Notes: a model not told the origin generated them from the sequence alone. Positions 27,506 to 37,692 are shown, numbered from the stretch's first letter. The stretch is 38,541 nucleotides of DNA from Gemmatimonadota bacterium (GCA_016712265.1 JADJRJ010000009.1:1-38541), one strand, 5' to 3'. Made by a program: numbers and translations.

Positions 27506-30229
27506 ATGACCGAGGATCCCAGGCATTGGGCGCGCGTCGACGAACTCTTCGCGGAGGCGCTGTCGCTGGAAGCGGGGGAACGCGAAGCCTACCTTGATCG
27601 TGCCTGCGGCGCCGACGAGGCCTTGCGCGGGGAAGTCGTCGCCTTGCTCGCGTCGGTCACAGCCGCGTCGGACCGGATCGGCGACTCCGCGGACGCGCTG
27701 TTTGTGCCCTCCGGGCCCCTCGTGGACGCGCCCGACGCTGCGCTCCCCGAAGGCTCCATCGTCGGCCCGTATCGCGTCCGTCGACTCGTCGGCCGCGGTG
27801 GGATGGGCAACGTCTACGCGGCCGTCCGCGACGATGGCTCGCTCACCCGCGACGTCGCCCTCAAGGTGGTGCGGCAGGGCGCCGCCTCCCCCGGACTGAT
27901 CCGTCGCCTGCGGCGCGAGCAGCGGATCCTCGCCGGACTCGAGCACGTCGGCATCGCGCGACTCTACGACGCCGGGATGACGAAGGAGGGGACGCCGTAC
28001 CTCGTCATGGAGTTCGTCGACGGAGTGCGCATCGACACCTGGGTCCGCGACGCGGGGCTCGACACCCGGGCCATCCTCACCGTGTTCGACGATGTCTGCG
28101 ATGCGGTCGCGTTTGCGCACCAGCGTTTCGTGATTCACCGCGACCTCAAGCCGGCCAACATCCTCGTCGACGCGCAGCGCCGCGCCCGGCTGCTGGACTT
28201 TGGCATCGCACGCCTCACCGACGAGACCGACGAGGAAACACTCACCCGTCCGGGCCAGCTGGTCCTCACCCCGGAATACGCCTCGCCCGAACAGGCGCGC
28301 GGCGAGCCGGCGACCGCAGCAATGGACGTGTACGCCCTGGGTGTCCTGCTGCACGAGCTGCTCACCGGGGTGCGTCCCGAGTGGCAGCGGATGGTGATGA
28401 CGCAGCAGTCCCTGGTTGGTGTCGAGCGGGCCATGCGTGCGCCCAGCGCTGTGGCCGCCGATGCCACGCGAGCGCGTGACCTGCGCGGCGACCTCGACCA
28501 GGTGATTCTCACGGCGCTCGCGCCCGATCCGGCACGCCGTTACGCCACGGTCCAGGAGCTGCGCGACGACCTGCGCCGCGTACGGGACGGCTACGCGATT
28601 CGCGCCCGCCGTCCTGGTATCGCCGAGCGCACCTGGCGCGCCGCCCGCCGCAACCCGGTCCTCGCCAGCGCATGGTCGGCGGCGATCGTCCTTGGCATCG
28701 CCTTCCTCGCGAGTGTCTTCGTCCAGAACGCACGAGTCGGGCGGGAACGCGACCGCGCGACAGCCGCGCGGGATTCAGCAGCCGCAGATCGTGATCGCGC
28801 CCTCGCCACCAACCGCGTCCTCTCCTCGCTCTTCGACGCGGCCGATCCCTGGAACACTCGCGACGGCGCCCCGGTGACGCTTGGCGAGGCGCTCGACCGC
28901 GGCGTGGCCCGGGTCAACCGGGAGCTGGCCGGACAACCCGCCGCACGGGCCGTGTTGCTGACGGCCATCGGCAAGGCCTACACAGGGCTTGCGCGCTTCG
29001 ACGATGCCCAGGCGGCCCTGGACACCGCGCGTGCCTTGCAGGCGGCCGATCCGGCGTCGACGGCCGATGAACGGGCTGCGACGCTCACCGCCCTCGGACT
29101 CCTCGCCTCGGCGCGCGGACTGACGACGGCGGCGGAGTCCTTGCACACCAGTGCCCTGCAGCTCCGCACAGATTCGATCCCGCGGCCGCGGGACTCGGTC
29201 GTCGCACCTGCTGCGCCTGCGCCGGATCGCAGACTGGCGATCGCCTTGGTGAACGTGGGCGCGAGTCACATGGACGCGCGACGGTTCGATTCGGCGCGCG
29301 TGTACCTCGATTCCGGCATCGCCGTGTTGCGCGCGCAGCGACCCATGGACTCGACCGCGCTGGCCGAGGCCCTCAACAACCGGGCGACGCTCGCCATGCG
29401 GGGCAACGACTTTCCCCTGGCCGCGCGCCTGGCCTCCGAAGCCCTCGGCATCAACCGCCTCGTCCTCGGGAACGACCATCCCCGCGTGGCCGGGGAAACG
29501 GCCAATCTGGCCTTCCTCCTCGACCGCACCGGGCGGAGCGCCGAGGCGGAACCCATGGTCCGCGAGGCGCTGCGCGTCCTTGGCGCTCGCGTACCTGCCG
29601 GTCACCCAACCATCCGCAGCGCTCGCGTGTTGCTCGGCAATATCCTCTCGCGCACGGGGCAACTCGAGGAAGCATCAGGGCTGATTGCCGACGTCGTGCG
29701 GGTCGAACGCACGCTGCCGGAGGCACAAGCGGGATTCTCCGTCACGCTCGACAACTATGCTGGCGTCCTCGAGAAACTCGGGCGACATTCCGATGCCTTG
29801 GCGACCTATCGTGAGGCGCTGGAGGTGGCCCGTCAAACATCCGGCCCGGAGAACCCCGGGGTGGCCATCATGCAGGGCAAGGTCGCCGACATGGCCTGCC
29901 GGGTGGACGGCCCCTCCGAGGAGGTGCTGCGGTTGTTTGGGGAGTCGAACCAGGGGCTGGAACGCATCTTTCCGGAGACACATCCCTTTCGCGTTGGAGG
30001 GCGCGGGACGCGGGCGATGTGCCTGCTCCGCGCCGACCGCCGCACCGAAGGCGAGCCCGAGCTGGTGGCGGCGTTCGATGTCGCCCGGCGAGGGCCGCCG
30101 CAGTTGCATGGGATGGCGCGTTTGTTCGGCAACGATCTCGTGGCCCTGTACACCCGCTTTGGCGACCAGCAAAAGGCCAGCGTCGTCCGCGCACAGGTCG
30201 ACTCCCTCACCGCCCCAGGCTCCCGCTGA
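27506..30229 (+). CDS. Transmembrane Ser/Thr protein kinase with TPR tail
   Basis: 907 residues from ATG 27506 (MTEDPRHWARVDELFAEAL), the usual N-terminus for this kinase type; upstream in-frame codons overlap the end of the previous gene's neighbourhood and are not conserved. Kinase domain about 87-360: GRGGMGNVYAAV, DVALKVV (Lys 120), FVIHRDLKPANILVD (catalytic Asp 213), LLDFGIARL (DFG 231-233), SPEQARG. One membrane helix near 385-407 (VLASAWSAAIVLGIAFLA) and then a long extracytoplasmic TPR region with alternating helices (VNVGASHMDARRFDSARVYL, LEKLGRHSDALATYREALEV). Catalytic residues complete. No sigma gene is coupled to it; the small secreted protein gene follows after 77 bp. Confidence 0.93.
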   Translation: MTEDPRHWARVDELFAEALSLEAGEREAYLDRACGADEALRGEVVALLASVTAASDRIGDSADALFVPSGPLVDAPDAALPEGSIVGPYRVRRLVGRGGMGNVYAAVRDDGSLTRDVALKVVRQGAASPGLIRRLRREQRILAGLEHVGIARLYDAGMTKEGTPYLVMEFVDGVRIDTWVRDAGLDTRAILTVFDDVCDAVAFAHQRFVIHRDLKPANILVDAQRRARLLDFGIARLTDETDEETLTRPGQLVLTPEYASPEQARGEPATAAMDVYALGVLLHELLTGVRPEWQRMVMTQQSLVGVERAMRAPSAVAADATRARDLRGDLDQVILTALAPDPARRYATVQELRDDLRRVRDGYAIRARRPGIAERTWRAARRNPVLASAWSAAIVLGIAFLASVFVQNARVGRERDRATAARDSAAADRDRALATNRVLSSLFDAADPWNTRDGAPVTLGEALDRGVARVNRELAGQPAARAVLLTAIGKAYTGLARFDDAQAALDTARALQAADPASTADERAATLTALGLLASARGLTTAAESLHTSALQLRTDSIPRPRDSVVAPAAPAPDRRLAIALVNVGASHMDARRFDSARVYLDSGIAVLRAQRPMDSTALAEALNNRATLAMRGNDFPLAARLASEALGINRLVLGNDHPRVAGETANLAFLLDRTGRSAEAEPMVREALRVLGARVPAGHPTIRSARVLLGNILSRTGQLEEASGLIADVVRVERTLPEAQAGFSVTLDNYAGVLEKLGRHSDALATYREALEVARQTSGPENPGVAIMQGKVADMACRVDGPSEEVLRLFGESNQGLERIFPETHPFRVGGRGTRAMCLLRADRRTEGEPELVAAFDVARRGPPQLHGMARLFGNDLVALYTRFGDQQKASVVRAQVDSLTAPGSR

Positions 30230-30267
30230 GCCACGCCGAGGGACCGATGATACGCCGCGGTCCCGAA

Positions 30268-30298
30268 ATCCGATGGTGAGAGTGTCCCCTCATCGGAT
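30268..30298. promoter_or_regulatory. Inverted repeat just before the secreted-protein start
   Basis: ATCCGATG and CATCGGAT, eight perfect pairs around a 15-nt loop, ending 8 bp before the ATG at 30307. It could be a terminator for the kinase gene, an operator, or an RNA hairpin affecting the next start. No T tract. Confidence 0.35.
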
Positions 30299-30306
30299 CC
30301 TCTCTC

Positions 30307-30696
30307 ATGCACATCTCAAAGATCGGCCTGATCGCCGCCATCGGTGGCGCCGTCCTCACCACCATCGCTGCTGCCAGCCCGCGCGGATTCGCGGCAGTCG
30401 CCGAGACGTATTACGGCTGCCTGCCCAACTACACCTTCCAGGTGAGCGGCACCAACGCCCGCTGCTACAAGCCGGGAACCGTCCAGACGGCAGACATCAT
30501 CTGTGGGATCGGCGCGGTCAAGGCGATGGACCAGTTCAACGGGGGGAAGGACGGCTGCCAGCTGAAGACCAACAACCTGCTTACCAACTACACCTGCCCG
30601 ACGGGCTACGCGCAGAAGGTGCAGCCTGGCCCGGACATGTGCACCAAGCAGGGGACCCCGTCGATCCTCGCTCCGTCGGTTGCAAAAAGTCTTTAG
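30307..30696 (+). CDS. Small secreted six-cysteine protein
   Basis: 129 residues. MHISKIGLIAAIGGAVLTTI and following AAA form a signal peptide; cleavage probably near ASPRGFA. The mature part holds six cysteines (YYGCLPN, ARCYKPG, IICGIGA, DGCQLKT, YTCPTGY, DMCTKQG), which suggests three disulfides and an extracytoplasmic location. Short and basic to neutral, no known family. Lies between a TPR kinase and a convergent ECF sigma gene. Confidence 0.65.
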   Translation: MHISKIGLIAAIGGAVLTTIAAASPRGFAAVAETYYGCLPNYTFQVSGTNARCYKPGTVQTADIICGIGAVKAMDQFNGGKDGCQLKTNNLLTNYTCPTGYAQKVQPGPDMCTKQGTPSILAPSVAKSL

Positions 30697-30733
30697 GTGG
30701 TGCCGCGCGGGGCGGGAACCCTCTCGCCCCCGC

Positions 30734-31267
30734 TCAGGCCGTCCCCTCAGTCATGAAGCGATACAACCACGCACGCGCCCGGGCCCAGTCCCGCTTGACG
30801 GTCGGAACCGAGAGCCCGACGACGGGGGCAATCTCCTCGTAGCTCAGCCCCGCGAAGAACCGGAGTTGCACCAGCTGCCCGAGCCTGGCGTCGTGCTGCT
30901 CCAGGCGCACCAGTGCCTCCTCGATCGCCAGCAGGTCTTCCGCGCGATCCACCGCTGGCAGCGCCCCTTCATCCAGCGAGACCGCGCGCACGCCACCACC
31001 GCGCTTCTCAGCCACACGCGCCCGCGCGTGATCCACGAGCACGTACCGCATCGCGCGGGCCGCCAGGGCCATGAAGTGCGCACGATCGTTCCACACCGCC
31101 GCATTCCCCTCGCTCAGGCGCAGGTAGGCCTCGTGGACAATGGCGGTGGTATTGAGCGTCTCAGACGCCCCCTGCCGCGCCCGCTGGTCATGCGCGAGGC
31201 GCCGCAGCTGGTCATAGACCTGGGCGTACAGTTCGCCGATCGGCGTGGAAGAAGACTCGGTCACCAC
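30734..31267 (-). CDS. ECF-family RNA polymerase sigma factor (TIGR02999-like)
   Basis: 177 residues starting at GTG 31267 (a second GTG follows at once). Sigma-2: YAQVYDQLRRLAHDQRARQ, TLNTTAIVHEAYLRLSEGN, WNDRAHFMALAARAMRYVLV, DHARARVAEKRGGG; sigma-4: QLRFFAGLSYEEIAPVVGLS and TVKRDWARARAWLYRFM. Intact frame. It is divergent from the next TPR kinase with starts 105 bp apart, so the two may share a control region; together they look like a sigma-kinase pair as at 12.4-15.6 kb. No anti-sigma gene. Confidence 0.9.
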   Translation of the reverse strand: MVTESSSTPIGELYAQVYDQLRRLAHDQRARQGASETLNTTAIVHEAYLRLSEGNAAVWNDRAHFMALAARAMRYVLVDHARARVAEKRGGGVRAVSLDEGALPAVDRAEDLLAIEEALVRLEQHDARLGQLVQLRFFAGLSYEEIAPVVGLSVPTVKRDWARARAWLYRFMTEGTA

Positions 31268-31371
31268 GGCATAAGAGGCGCGCCATGAGGCACCCTCCGC
31301 AACCCCTCGGCACCGCCGCCATCGCGCCCCCGCCTTGTCCGCACATCTTGGCCGCCGCACTTTCCGTCGTG

Positions 31372-33654
31372 ATGGGCACCCCACCGCGCGTCCCACCCGA
31401 TCGACTGCCCCGCATCGAGGCCATCTTCTCGGAGGCCCTCGCGCGCACGCCGGAAACTCGCCCCGCCTTCCTCGCCGAGGCATGCGGATCCGATGCCGAC
31501 ATCCGCCAGGAAGTGGAGAGCCTGCTCGCCGCCCTCGAGCGCTCAGGGGAACGATGGGAGACCCCCGCCCTGCCGCTCGTCGACCTCGCCTCGGTCTCAC
31601 GCACCGGCGAGACACGCGTCGGGATGATGGTCGGACCGTACCGCTTGATCCGCCTCATTGCCCAGGGCGGCATGGGCGCGGTGTACGAGGGTGAGCGTGC
31701 GGACGCGCAATTCCGGCAACGTGTCGCCGTGAAGTTCCTGCGCCATGGCATCCCGACCGCGCAGTCGCGACGGCGCTTTGAACATGAGCGCGCCATCCAG
31801 GCGCGACTACAGCATCGCAACATCGCTGGTCTGTTCGACGGCGGCGTCCTCCCCGATGGCCATCCGTATTTCGTCATGGAGTTTGTCGACGGCGTTCCCA
31901 TTACGACCTACGCCGCCACCCATGCCCTCTCGATTCCCGCCCGACTCCAGCTGGTGCGCCAGGTGTGCCGCGCGGTGCATTACGCCCACGAACACCAAGT
32001 GGTCCACCGCGACCTGAAGCCGAGCAACATCCTCGTCACCACGGACGGCACCGTCAAGCTCCTCGACTTCGGGATCGCGCGGCTCCTCGAAGGGTCCGAC
32101 GACGACCTCCCGCTCACGCTCGGCGGAGACCGCGCGCTGACTCTCGAATACGCAAGCCCCGAACAGATCAACGGACAGCAGGTCACGACGGCGTCCGACA
32201 TCTACTCACTCGGCGTCGTCCTCTACGAGCTGCTGGCCGGGCGGCGCCCGTTCCTGATGGCCGACCTGCCGATCGCCGAGGCCGTTCGGCAGGTCACCCA
32301 GGTCCCGCCGGTGCCTCCCAGTGTCGCCGTCGACTCCACGATGCCCGAGGGTGTGCGCCGCGTCCTGCGCGGTGAATTGGACGACATCACCGCCATGGCC
32401 CTGCGCAAGGAACCGGAGCGCCGCTACGCCTCGGTTGACGCGTTCGCCCACGACCTCGCCGCGTGGGAACAGGGGCGCCCGGTCAGCGCCACCGCAGATA
32501 CCGTTGCGTACAGCATCAGGAAGTTTGTGCAGCGGCACCGATGGCAGAGTGCCAGCGCCGCGCTGCTGGTGCTGTCACTGGTCGTTGGGGCAACCACCAC
32601 CTGGTGGCAGGCGCGACGCGCCGAGACCCGGTATCGAGACGGACGCCGCCTGGCCAACGCGCTCCTCTCCGACGTCCACAACGCCATAGCCGACCTCCCG
32701 GGCGCCACCGCCGCACGCGCCGCCCTCATCGCCCCGGCCCTCGAGTACCTCGATCGCACTGCCCGGGAAGTGGTGGATGATCCCGCGCTCGATCGCGAAC
32801 TCGCCTTTGCCTACCAACGCATCGGCGATGTCCAGGGAAATCCCACCAACGCCAACCTCGGCGACATCGCCGGCGCACGCGCCTCGTACCGCAAGGCGCT
32901 CGAGATCGCCGAACGGGTGTATCAGCAAATGCCGAGTGACGAGGGCTCCGCACGACTCGTGGCACTGGTAAGCGAGCGACTCGCTGATGTGGGTGAGGAC
33001 GACGGGAACGTCCGCGGCTCGATGACACACCAGGATCGCGCCGTTCGCCTGTATGAGACCATCGCCCAACGGTGGCCCAGCCCGGAGGCGACGCACCAGC
33101 TCGCCGTGAGCCTCTCCAAACGCGGCGACCTGGCCGGACATCCCGCCTTTCGCAACCTCGGCGACACGGCGGCCGCGATGCGCGAATATCGCAGCGCACT
33201 TGCGCTGCTCGAACGCGACTCGAGCACGACTACCAACGCCTATCGCAATCGCCGCTATCGCGCCTTGATCCTGGAACGGATGGGTCGCATTTCGGGCGAC
33301 GGCGGCGGCGCCGACGCCCCCGACCTGCTCGCCCGGTCTCTCGCCCAGCGGGAGCAGTTGGCCGCCCTGCGGCCCGGCAGCATGGATGCCCAACGCGATG
33401 TGGCCATTGCCCACTTCCTGCTCTGCGGCCTCTACCAGTCGCGGGGCGAGCTGCCCACCGCCCTCGCCGCGTGCGAAGCTTCGTACCGGATCCGTCGCAC
33501 GATCTACCGCGCCGACCCGAAGAACGTCCAGCTGCTCCGCGGGATGGGGTTGATCCACCATCGGCTCGGTGACCTCGCTGCCGCCCGCAACGACCGCCTC
33601 GTCGCCAGGACCCAGTATCGCTCGGCGCTGGCCTTCTATGACTCCTCGCCATGA
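31372..33654 (+). CDS. Transmembrane Ser/Thr protein kinase with TPR-like tail
   Basis: 760 residues from ATG 31372 (MGTPPRVPPDRLPRIEAIF); an ATG at 31285 is in frame but the extra 29 residues look like a leader of low complexity. Kinase domain about 88-365: AQGGMGAVYEGERA, VAVKFLRHG (Lys 121), VVHRDLKPSNILV (catalytic Asp 214), LLDFGIARLLEG (DFG 232-234), YASPEQINGQQ, SLGVVLYELLAGRRPF. Membrane helix near 394-412 (SAALLVLSLVVGATT), then a tetratricopeptide-like extracytoplasmic part (LAFAYQRIGDVQGNPTNANL, ARASYRKALEIAERVYQQM, LLRGMGLIHHRLGDLAAARN). Complete catalytic set. Paired with the divergent sigma factor. Confidence 0.92.
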   Translation: MGTPPRVPPDRLPRIEAIFSEALARTPETRPAFLAEACGSDADIRQEVESLLAALERSGERWETPALPLVDLASVSRTGETRVGMMVGPYRLIRLIAQGGMGAVYEGERADAQFRQRVAVKFLRHGIPTAQSRRRFEHERAIQARLQHRNIAGLFDGGVLPDGHPYFVMEFVDGVPITTYAATHALSIPARLQLVRQVCRAVHYAHEHQVVHRDLKPSNILVTTDGTVKLLDFGIARLLEGSDDDLPLTLGGDRALTLEYASPEQINGQQVTTASDIYSLGVVLYELLAGRRPFLMADLPIAEAVRQVTQVPPVPPSVAVDSTMPEGVRRVLRGELDDITAMALRKEPERRYASVDAFAHDLAAWEQGRPVSATADTVAYSIRKFVQRHRWQSASAALLVLSLVVGATTTWWQARRAETRYRDGRRLANALLSDVHNAIADLPGATAARAALIAPALEYLDRTAREVVDDPALDRELAFAYQRIGDVQGNPTNANLGDIAGARASYRKALEIAERVYQQMPSDEGSARLVALVSERLADVGEDDGNVRGSMTHQDRAVRLYETIAQRWPSPEATHQLAVSLSKRGDLAGHPAFRNLGDTAAAMREYRSALALLERDSSTTTNAYRNRRYRALILERMGRISGDGGGADAPDLLARSLAQREQLAALRPGSMDAQRDVAIAHFLLCGLYQSRGELPTALAACEASYRIRRTIYRADPKNVQLLRGMGLIHHRLGDLAAARNDRLVARTQYRSALAFYDSSP

Positions 33655-33884
33655 ACCGCGGCGCCAGTCGCGCGGACTCGAGCGATCGGGCCACCATCGC
33701 CCGACGCCTCACCGCGATCGACGCACCCTGACGACCCACCCGCGGTCGCCCCTCGCGCGCCGCCGAGCCGCGGCGACCGCGGCGGTGATACGCCGGACCG
33801 CGATCCTGCGATTTCCCTGATGACCGCTCCACGCCACAGTGCTGACACGCAGCACGACCGGGGCCAAACCAGGAGAAAACTCTC

Positions 33885-34723
33885 GTGCGCCGACTCCCCC
33901 CTCGCCTCGCCGTACCCGCTCTCTGCGCGGCCATGGTCGCCTTCGCCTCCACGCTCGACGCGCAGGCCAGCCTGTCCAATGCGGAGTGGAAGCTCCAGAC
34001 CAACTCCGGAGGTGCGGCACTCTCCTCCGGCAACAAGACCGTCACCCTGCAGCTGCCCGCCCCATCGCAAATCACCAACTTCTACGCCTTCAACGTGGAG
34101 GTCACCTTCACGTCGTCGACCGCGACCGGGTCGAACCACTCGATGATCCCGCTGAACTCCAACAAGCCCAACATCCTCTCCTGCTTTGAGATCAAGGGAG
34201 GAACCGTCCCCTCCAACCGTCACAAGTCGACATCCTGCAAGGTCGAAGCAGCGGCCGCCAAGGCGGTGACGTCCGATCAAACCATCACCGTCACCGTCGG
34301 TGGAACCAACGGCAACAAGACCCTCACCACGATCATCAAGCCGTACACCGGCCCGAACTACGTGGCGACCCTGCAGACGGTCACTGGTGCGATCTATCGC
34401 GGGGACCTCGCCACCTTCCGCATCAAGCTCATGTCCCCCGTACCATCCGGGCAGCAACAGGTCGTTGGATGGGGACTCACGCCACCAACGTGCTTTCAGA
34501 ATGCATCGAACTCGCGCTTCTACAACTCGAATTGGACGCTGAGCAACGTCAACACGGTCACCTTTCAGGCCGGGGAAATCCAACGCGACGTCACCGTCCG
34601 CGTCGCTGACGTAAAGACCTGTGAAGGCGGCAATCGCCTCTTCGAGACCTGGGCCCGAATACGCCGAACACCCAAAGCTCGCCGACGTACAAGTCCCACT
34701 ACTTCACGATCCTCCAGAAGTAG
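33885..34723 (+). CDS. Secreted protein of unknown function, one frameshift
   Basis: GTG 33885 preceded by AGGAG at nine bases. RRLPPRLAVPALCAAMVAFA then STLDAQ is a signal peptide. The mature ~255 residues are beta-rich: SNAEWKLQTNSGGAALSSGN, KTVTLQLPAPSQI, FYAFNVEVTFTSSTATGSNH, SDQTITVTVGGTNGNKTLTT, YRGDLATFRIKLMSPVPSG, FQAGEIQRDVTVRVADVK, so an adhesin- or Calx-beta-like sandwich is likely. Near 34655 one base change gives the true end SSPTYKSHYFTILQK then TAG at 34723; without it translation runs on for another 500 bp through non-coding frame. No family recognised. It follows a kinase gene, like the six-Cys protein does. Confidence 0.65.
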
Positions 34724-34890
34724 GCCAGACCGGGTGCGCGACCGTCCGCCCGCGGCGACTGGCGGGTTCGCCTGTCAGGGGAGTCCAGGCGGTCGCCCCG
34801 CAGTGGCCGCCGTCGCTGCGGGTGAGGCTGGAACCCCGGGACCGATCCCGCGATGTTTGTTGCATGGGCGCTCCTGCCCCGCTCCCACCC

Positions 34891-35967
34891 ATGCGACTCC
34901 TGCGCCGACTCCTCCCGCTCCTCGTCCTCGCCCTCGTGGGTGCGGGTCTCTTCATTGGATACCGAGGTTGCCTCCCGGCCTCCCATCATCGACGTCGCCA
35001 CCTCCACGACCGAGGATGTGGTGCGCCTCCCAGCCGTCACCGGGCGGATTCGGCCGCGCCTCTCGAACTCGGTCCAGCCCCAGTATCGGGCACAGTGACC
35101 TCCCTGACGCGGAGCGAGGGAGACCTGGTCCCGCCGCGGCGACGTCCTCGCCACCCTGGACGCCCGGGTTCGCAGGCCGTGATCGAACAGGCCACCGCGC
35201 AACTCGCCGCGCGCCGCGTGGACGTGGACCAGCGCCAGCGAGAGTATGATCGCCTCCAGCGCCTTGGTCACCGCCGGTGGACTCCCGGAACGCGACGCCG
35301 AGCAGGCCAAGTTCGCCCCAGAAAGCGCTCGTGAAGGGGTGCGGCAGTTCGAGGCACTGATCTCGGAATCCCGCTCCCGCCTGCGCGACTTCACCCTCCG
35401 CTCACCGATCGACGGCTACGTCCTCGCCCGCCCGTCGACCCCGGCCAGAACGTCACGCCACAGACGGTGATCTACGAGATCGCGACCGGCACCGGCGCCG
35501 AGATCGAGCTGGAAGTCGACGAACAGTACCTGGGCGAACTGAAGGAAGGACTTCCCGCTCGCGTGTCGCCCCTCACAGGGGCCCGCACGGAATACCGGGC
35601 CGTCGTGGATTACATCGGCCGGCGCGTCAGCGAGACCAGTGGTGCGGTGCCGGTGCGGCTGCGTTTTGTTGAGTCCGCCCCACGGCTTCCCGTCGGGCTG
35701 TCCGTCGACGTGAACCTCGAGATCGCGCGTCATCCCGGCGCGATCACGGTCCCGCGGGTCGCGGTCGGTGGGCTTGGCGCCGAACCGTTTGTCATGGTGG
35801 TACGTGCTGACACCGTGCGGCGACAGGTTGTGCGGGTGATCGACTGGCCGTCGGAGCGGATCGTAGTCGTGGAGGGGATGAAGTCCGGCGACACCGTCGC
35901 CATCGCCCCCAAGTCGGTGCGCGACGGCCTGGCCGTGCGCACCCGCACCGGCGCCAATGCCCTTTGA
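34891..35967 (+). CDS. Membrane fusion (HlyD/MacA-type) adaptor of an ABC exporter, frameshifted
   Basis: Periplasmic adaptor protein. ATG 34891 opens MRLLRRLLPLLVLALVGAGL, a membrane anchor or signal; after frame changes come the usual parts: IDVATSTTEDVVRLPAVTG, SLTRSEGDLV (lipoyl half), a coiled-coil hairpin (EQATAQLAARRVDVDQRQRE, then SAREGVRQFEALISESRSRL), FTLRSPIDGYVLAR (second lipoyl half), and a long clean C-terminal barrel with TVIYEIATGTGAEIELEVDE, YLGELKEGLPARVSPLTGA and GMKSGDTVAIAPKSV. About 355 residues. The stop overlaps the permease start by 11 bases, so the three genes form an operon. Substrate unknown. Confidence 0.8.
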
Positions 35968-37013
35968 GTTGTCCGTCGCCCTCCGGTATATCCGGAGCGG
36001 CCGACTGCAGACCCTGCTGATCTTCAGCGGGTCGCGGTCGGGATCGTCGTCTTCACCTTCATGGCGGCGCTGATTAACGGCCTCGCCGTGTCGCTGACCA
36101 ACAACGTCATCGGCAACCTCGCGCACGTGCGGCTGGAGCCGCTGCCGCAGGAGCCGCGCACGCTCACCACCGCCGATGGGGCGTGCCCTCGTCGCTGTGC
36201 AGCGCGGGAACGAGGCTCGCTCCCCTGATCACCGGCTGGCGCAACGTCGCCCAGATGATCGATCGGCTCCCCGCGGGTCACCGCCTCGGCCGCGTCGGTC
36301 TCCGGCTCCGGCTTCATCCAGCGCGGCGAGCAGATCCTTCCCGTCTCCCTCACCGGCTACGAACCGGGCAAAGAGAGCGCGATGATCGACCTCGCCAGCG
36401 GCATCGTCCGCGGCTCTGCGTCACTAGGGCCCGGCGACGTGCTCATCGGGATCACGATGGCCGCAGACCTGGGGGTGACCACGGGTCAACGCCTGCGGAG
36501 CTGCAGGACATATTTGCGGCACCGGCGGTGGCGGAGCAGTTGCGAGGGATGACCGTGCTCGATGCGGTCGACTGGATCGCCGAGAATGCGCGGTTGCAGG
36601 ATCGCGCTGAGTGCAGGGGCGCACCGGGGACCTCGTGAAGTTCTTCGCGATCCTGCTGATCATCATCGCCGTGGCGTCGCAGCTCCTGCTGTCAGGCCGT
36701 GCGGCGCCGCGTGGAGATCGGGATCATGCGCAGCATGGGGTGACGCGGGCGTCGGTGACCTGGATCTTCCTCTGCTTCAGGGGTTGTTCATCGGGTTGTT
36801 CGGATCGTGCTCGGCGCCGCCCTCGGCTACGGCTTCGCATTCCTCGCCGTGGTGACCCTGCGGCCTGATGGCACGCAGAGCCTCCCGATCGACCCGGCAC
36901 TCGGCGAGTACTGGCTCGCGATCTCCATCGCGACCGTGGCGTCCACCCCGCGGCGATCCTGCCCCGCGCGCGTGGCGTCGAGCACCGACCCGGTGGAGGT
37001 CATCTCCGCATGA
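35957..37013 (+). CDS. FtsX/MacB-type ABC permease, frameshifted
   Basis: Inner-membrane permease of the MacB/LolCE class. Start MPFELSVALRYIRSGRLQTL, then a membrane helix in the next frame (GVAVGIVVFTFMAALINGL), a periplasmic domain (NNVIGNLAHVRLEPLPQEPR, GSGFIQRGEQILPVSLTGYE, SAMIDLASGIVRGSASLGPG, DVLIGITMAADLG), and the C-terminal FtsX helices in pieces: VKFFAILLIIIAVASQLLLS, EIGIMRSMG-like residues and LGAALGYGFAFLAVV. The end DPVEVISA is typical. Several frame changes. The stop overlaps the ATPase start as ATGA. About 350 residues, slightly short for the family, probably because of missing bases. Confidence 0.75.
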
Positions 37014-37688
37014 GCGACGTCGTGCTGCGCGTCATCGACCTGCGCAAGACGTATGTCGATGGCGACGTCGAGACCCCCGGTGCGCCAGGGGATCGACCGG
37101 AGTTCCGCCACGGCGAGTTTGTCGCCCTCATGGGCCCCGTCGGGGAGCGGCAAGAGTACTCTGCTGTCGATCCTTGGCACCCTGCTCCGTCCCACCAGCG
37201 GCGAGGTCGAGCTGGTCGGCAACCGGTTGAGCATCCCTGGACGACGCGGCCGTGACCTCGTTCCGCAACCAGCACATCGGGTTCGTCTTCCAGTTCCACC
37301 ACCTGCTCCCGGACTTCCACCGCGCTGGAGAACGTGATGTTCCCGCGTTCCCGCGACGCCCGGACGACCTGCGGGTGACGCGTGCGCGCGCGGCCGAGTT
37401 GCGCGGAGAGTTGGGTTTGAGCGACCAGGCGGACTTCCGCGACCAAGCTTCCCCGGTAGAAGCAGCGTGGCCAAGCGCGCGCCCTGATGAATGCGCCAGA
37501 TATCGTCCTCGCGGACGAACCCACCGGCAACCCCTCGACCACGAGACCGGCGAGGAGGTGTTGATCCTGATGCGCGAGTTGTGCCGCGAGAAGGGACGAT
37601 GTTCCTCATCAGCACCTACGACGAGGCCATCGCCGCGCGCAGTGACCGCGTGGTGCGGATTCTCGACGGCCGGGTGAAACCGACGTGA
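37010..37688 (+). CDS. ABC transporter ATP-binding protein (LolD/MacB type), frameshifted
   Basis: ATPase of the adaptor-permease set. MSDVVLRVIDLRKTYVDGDV then, across frame changes, HGEFVALMG leading into a Walker A (GSGKSTLLSILGTLLRPTSG), FRNQHIGFVFQFHHLLPDF (Q-loop region typical of LolD/MacB), ALMNAPDIVLADEPTGN (Walker B), and DHETGEEVLILMRELCREKG. The ABC signature near 37450 is scrambled by indels. The switch region reads STYDEA where the family has STHDE, a His-to-Tyr change by one base that is either an error or a real loss of a catalytic residue. About 225 residues. The stop lies 4 bp from the convergent gene. Confidence 0.85.
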
Positions 37689-37692
37689 CCGC

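Noticed and set aside
33651..33731. 26-codon ORF overlapping the third kinase stop (ATGA)
   Set aside because: Too short, no hydrophobic or conserved pattern, no ribosome site of its own; listed only because of the overlap.
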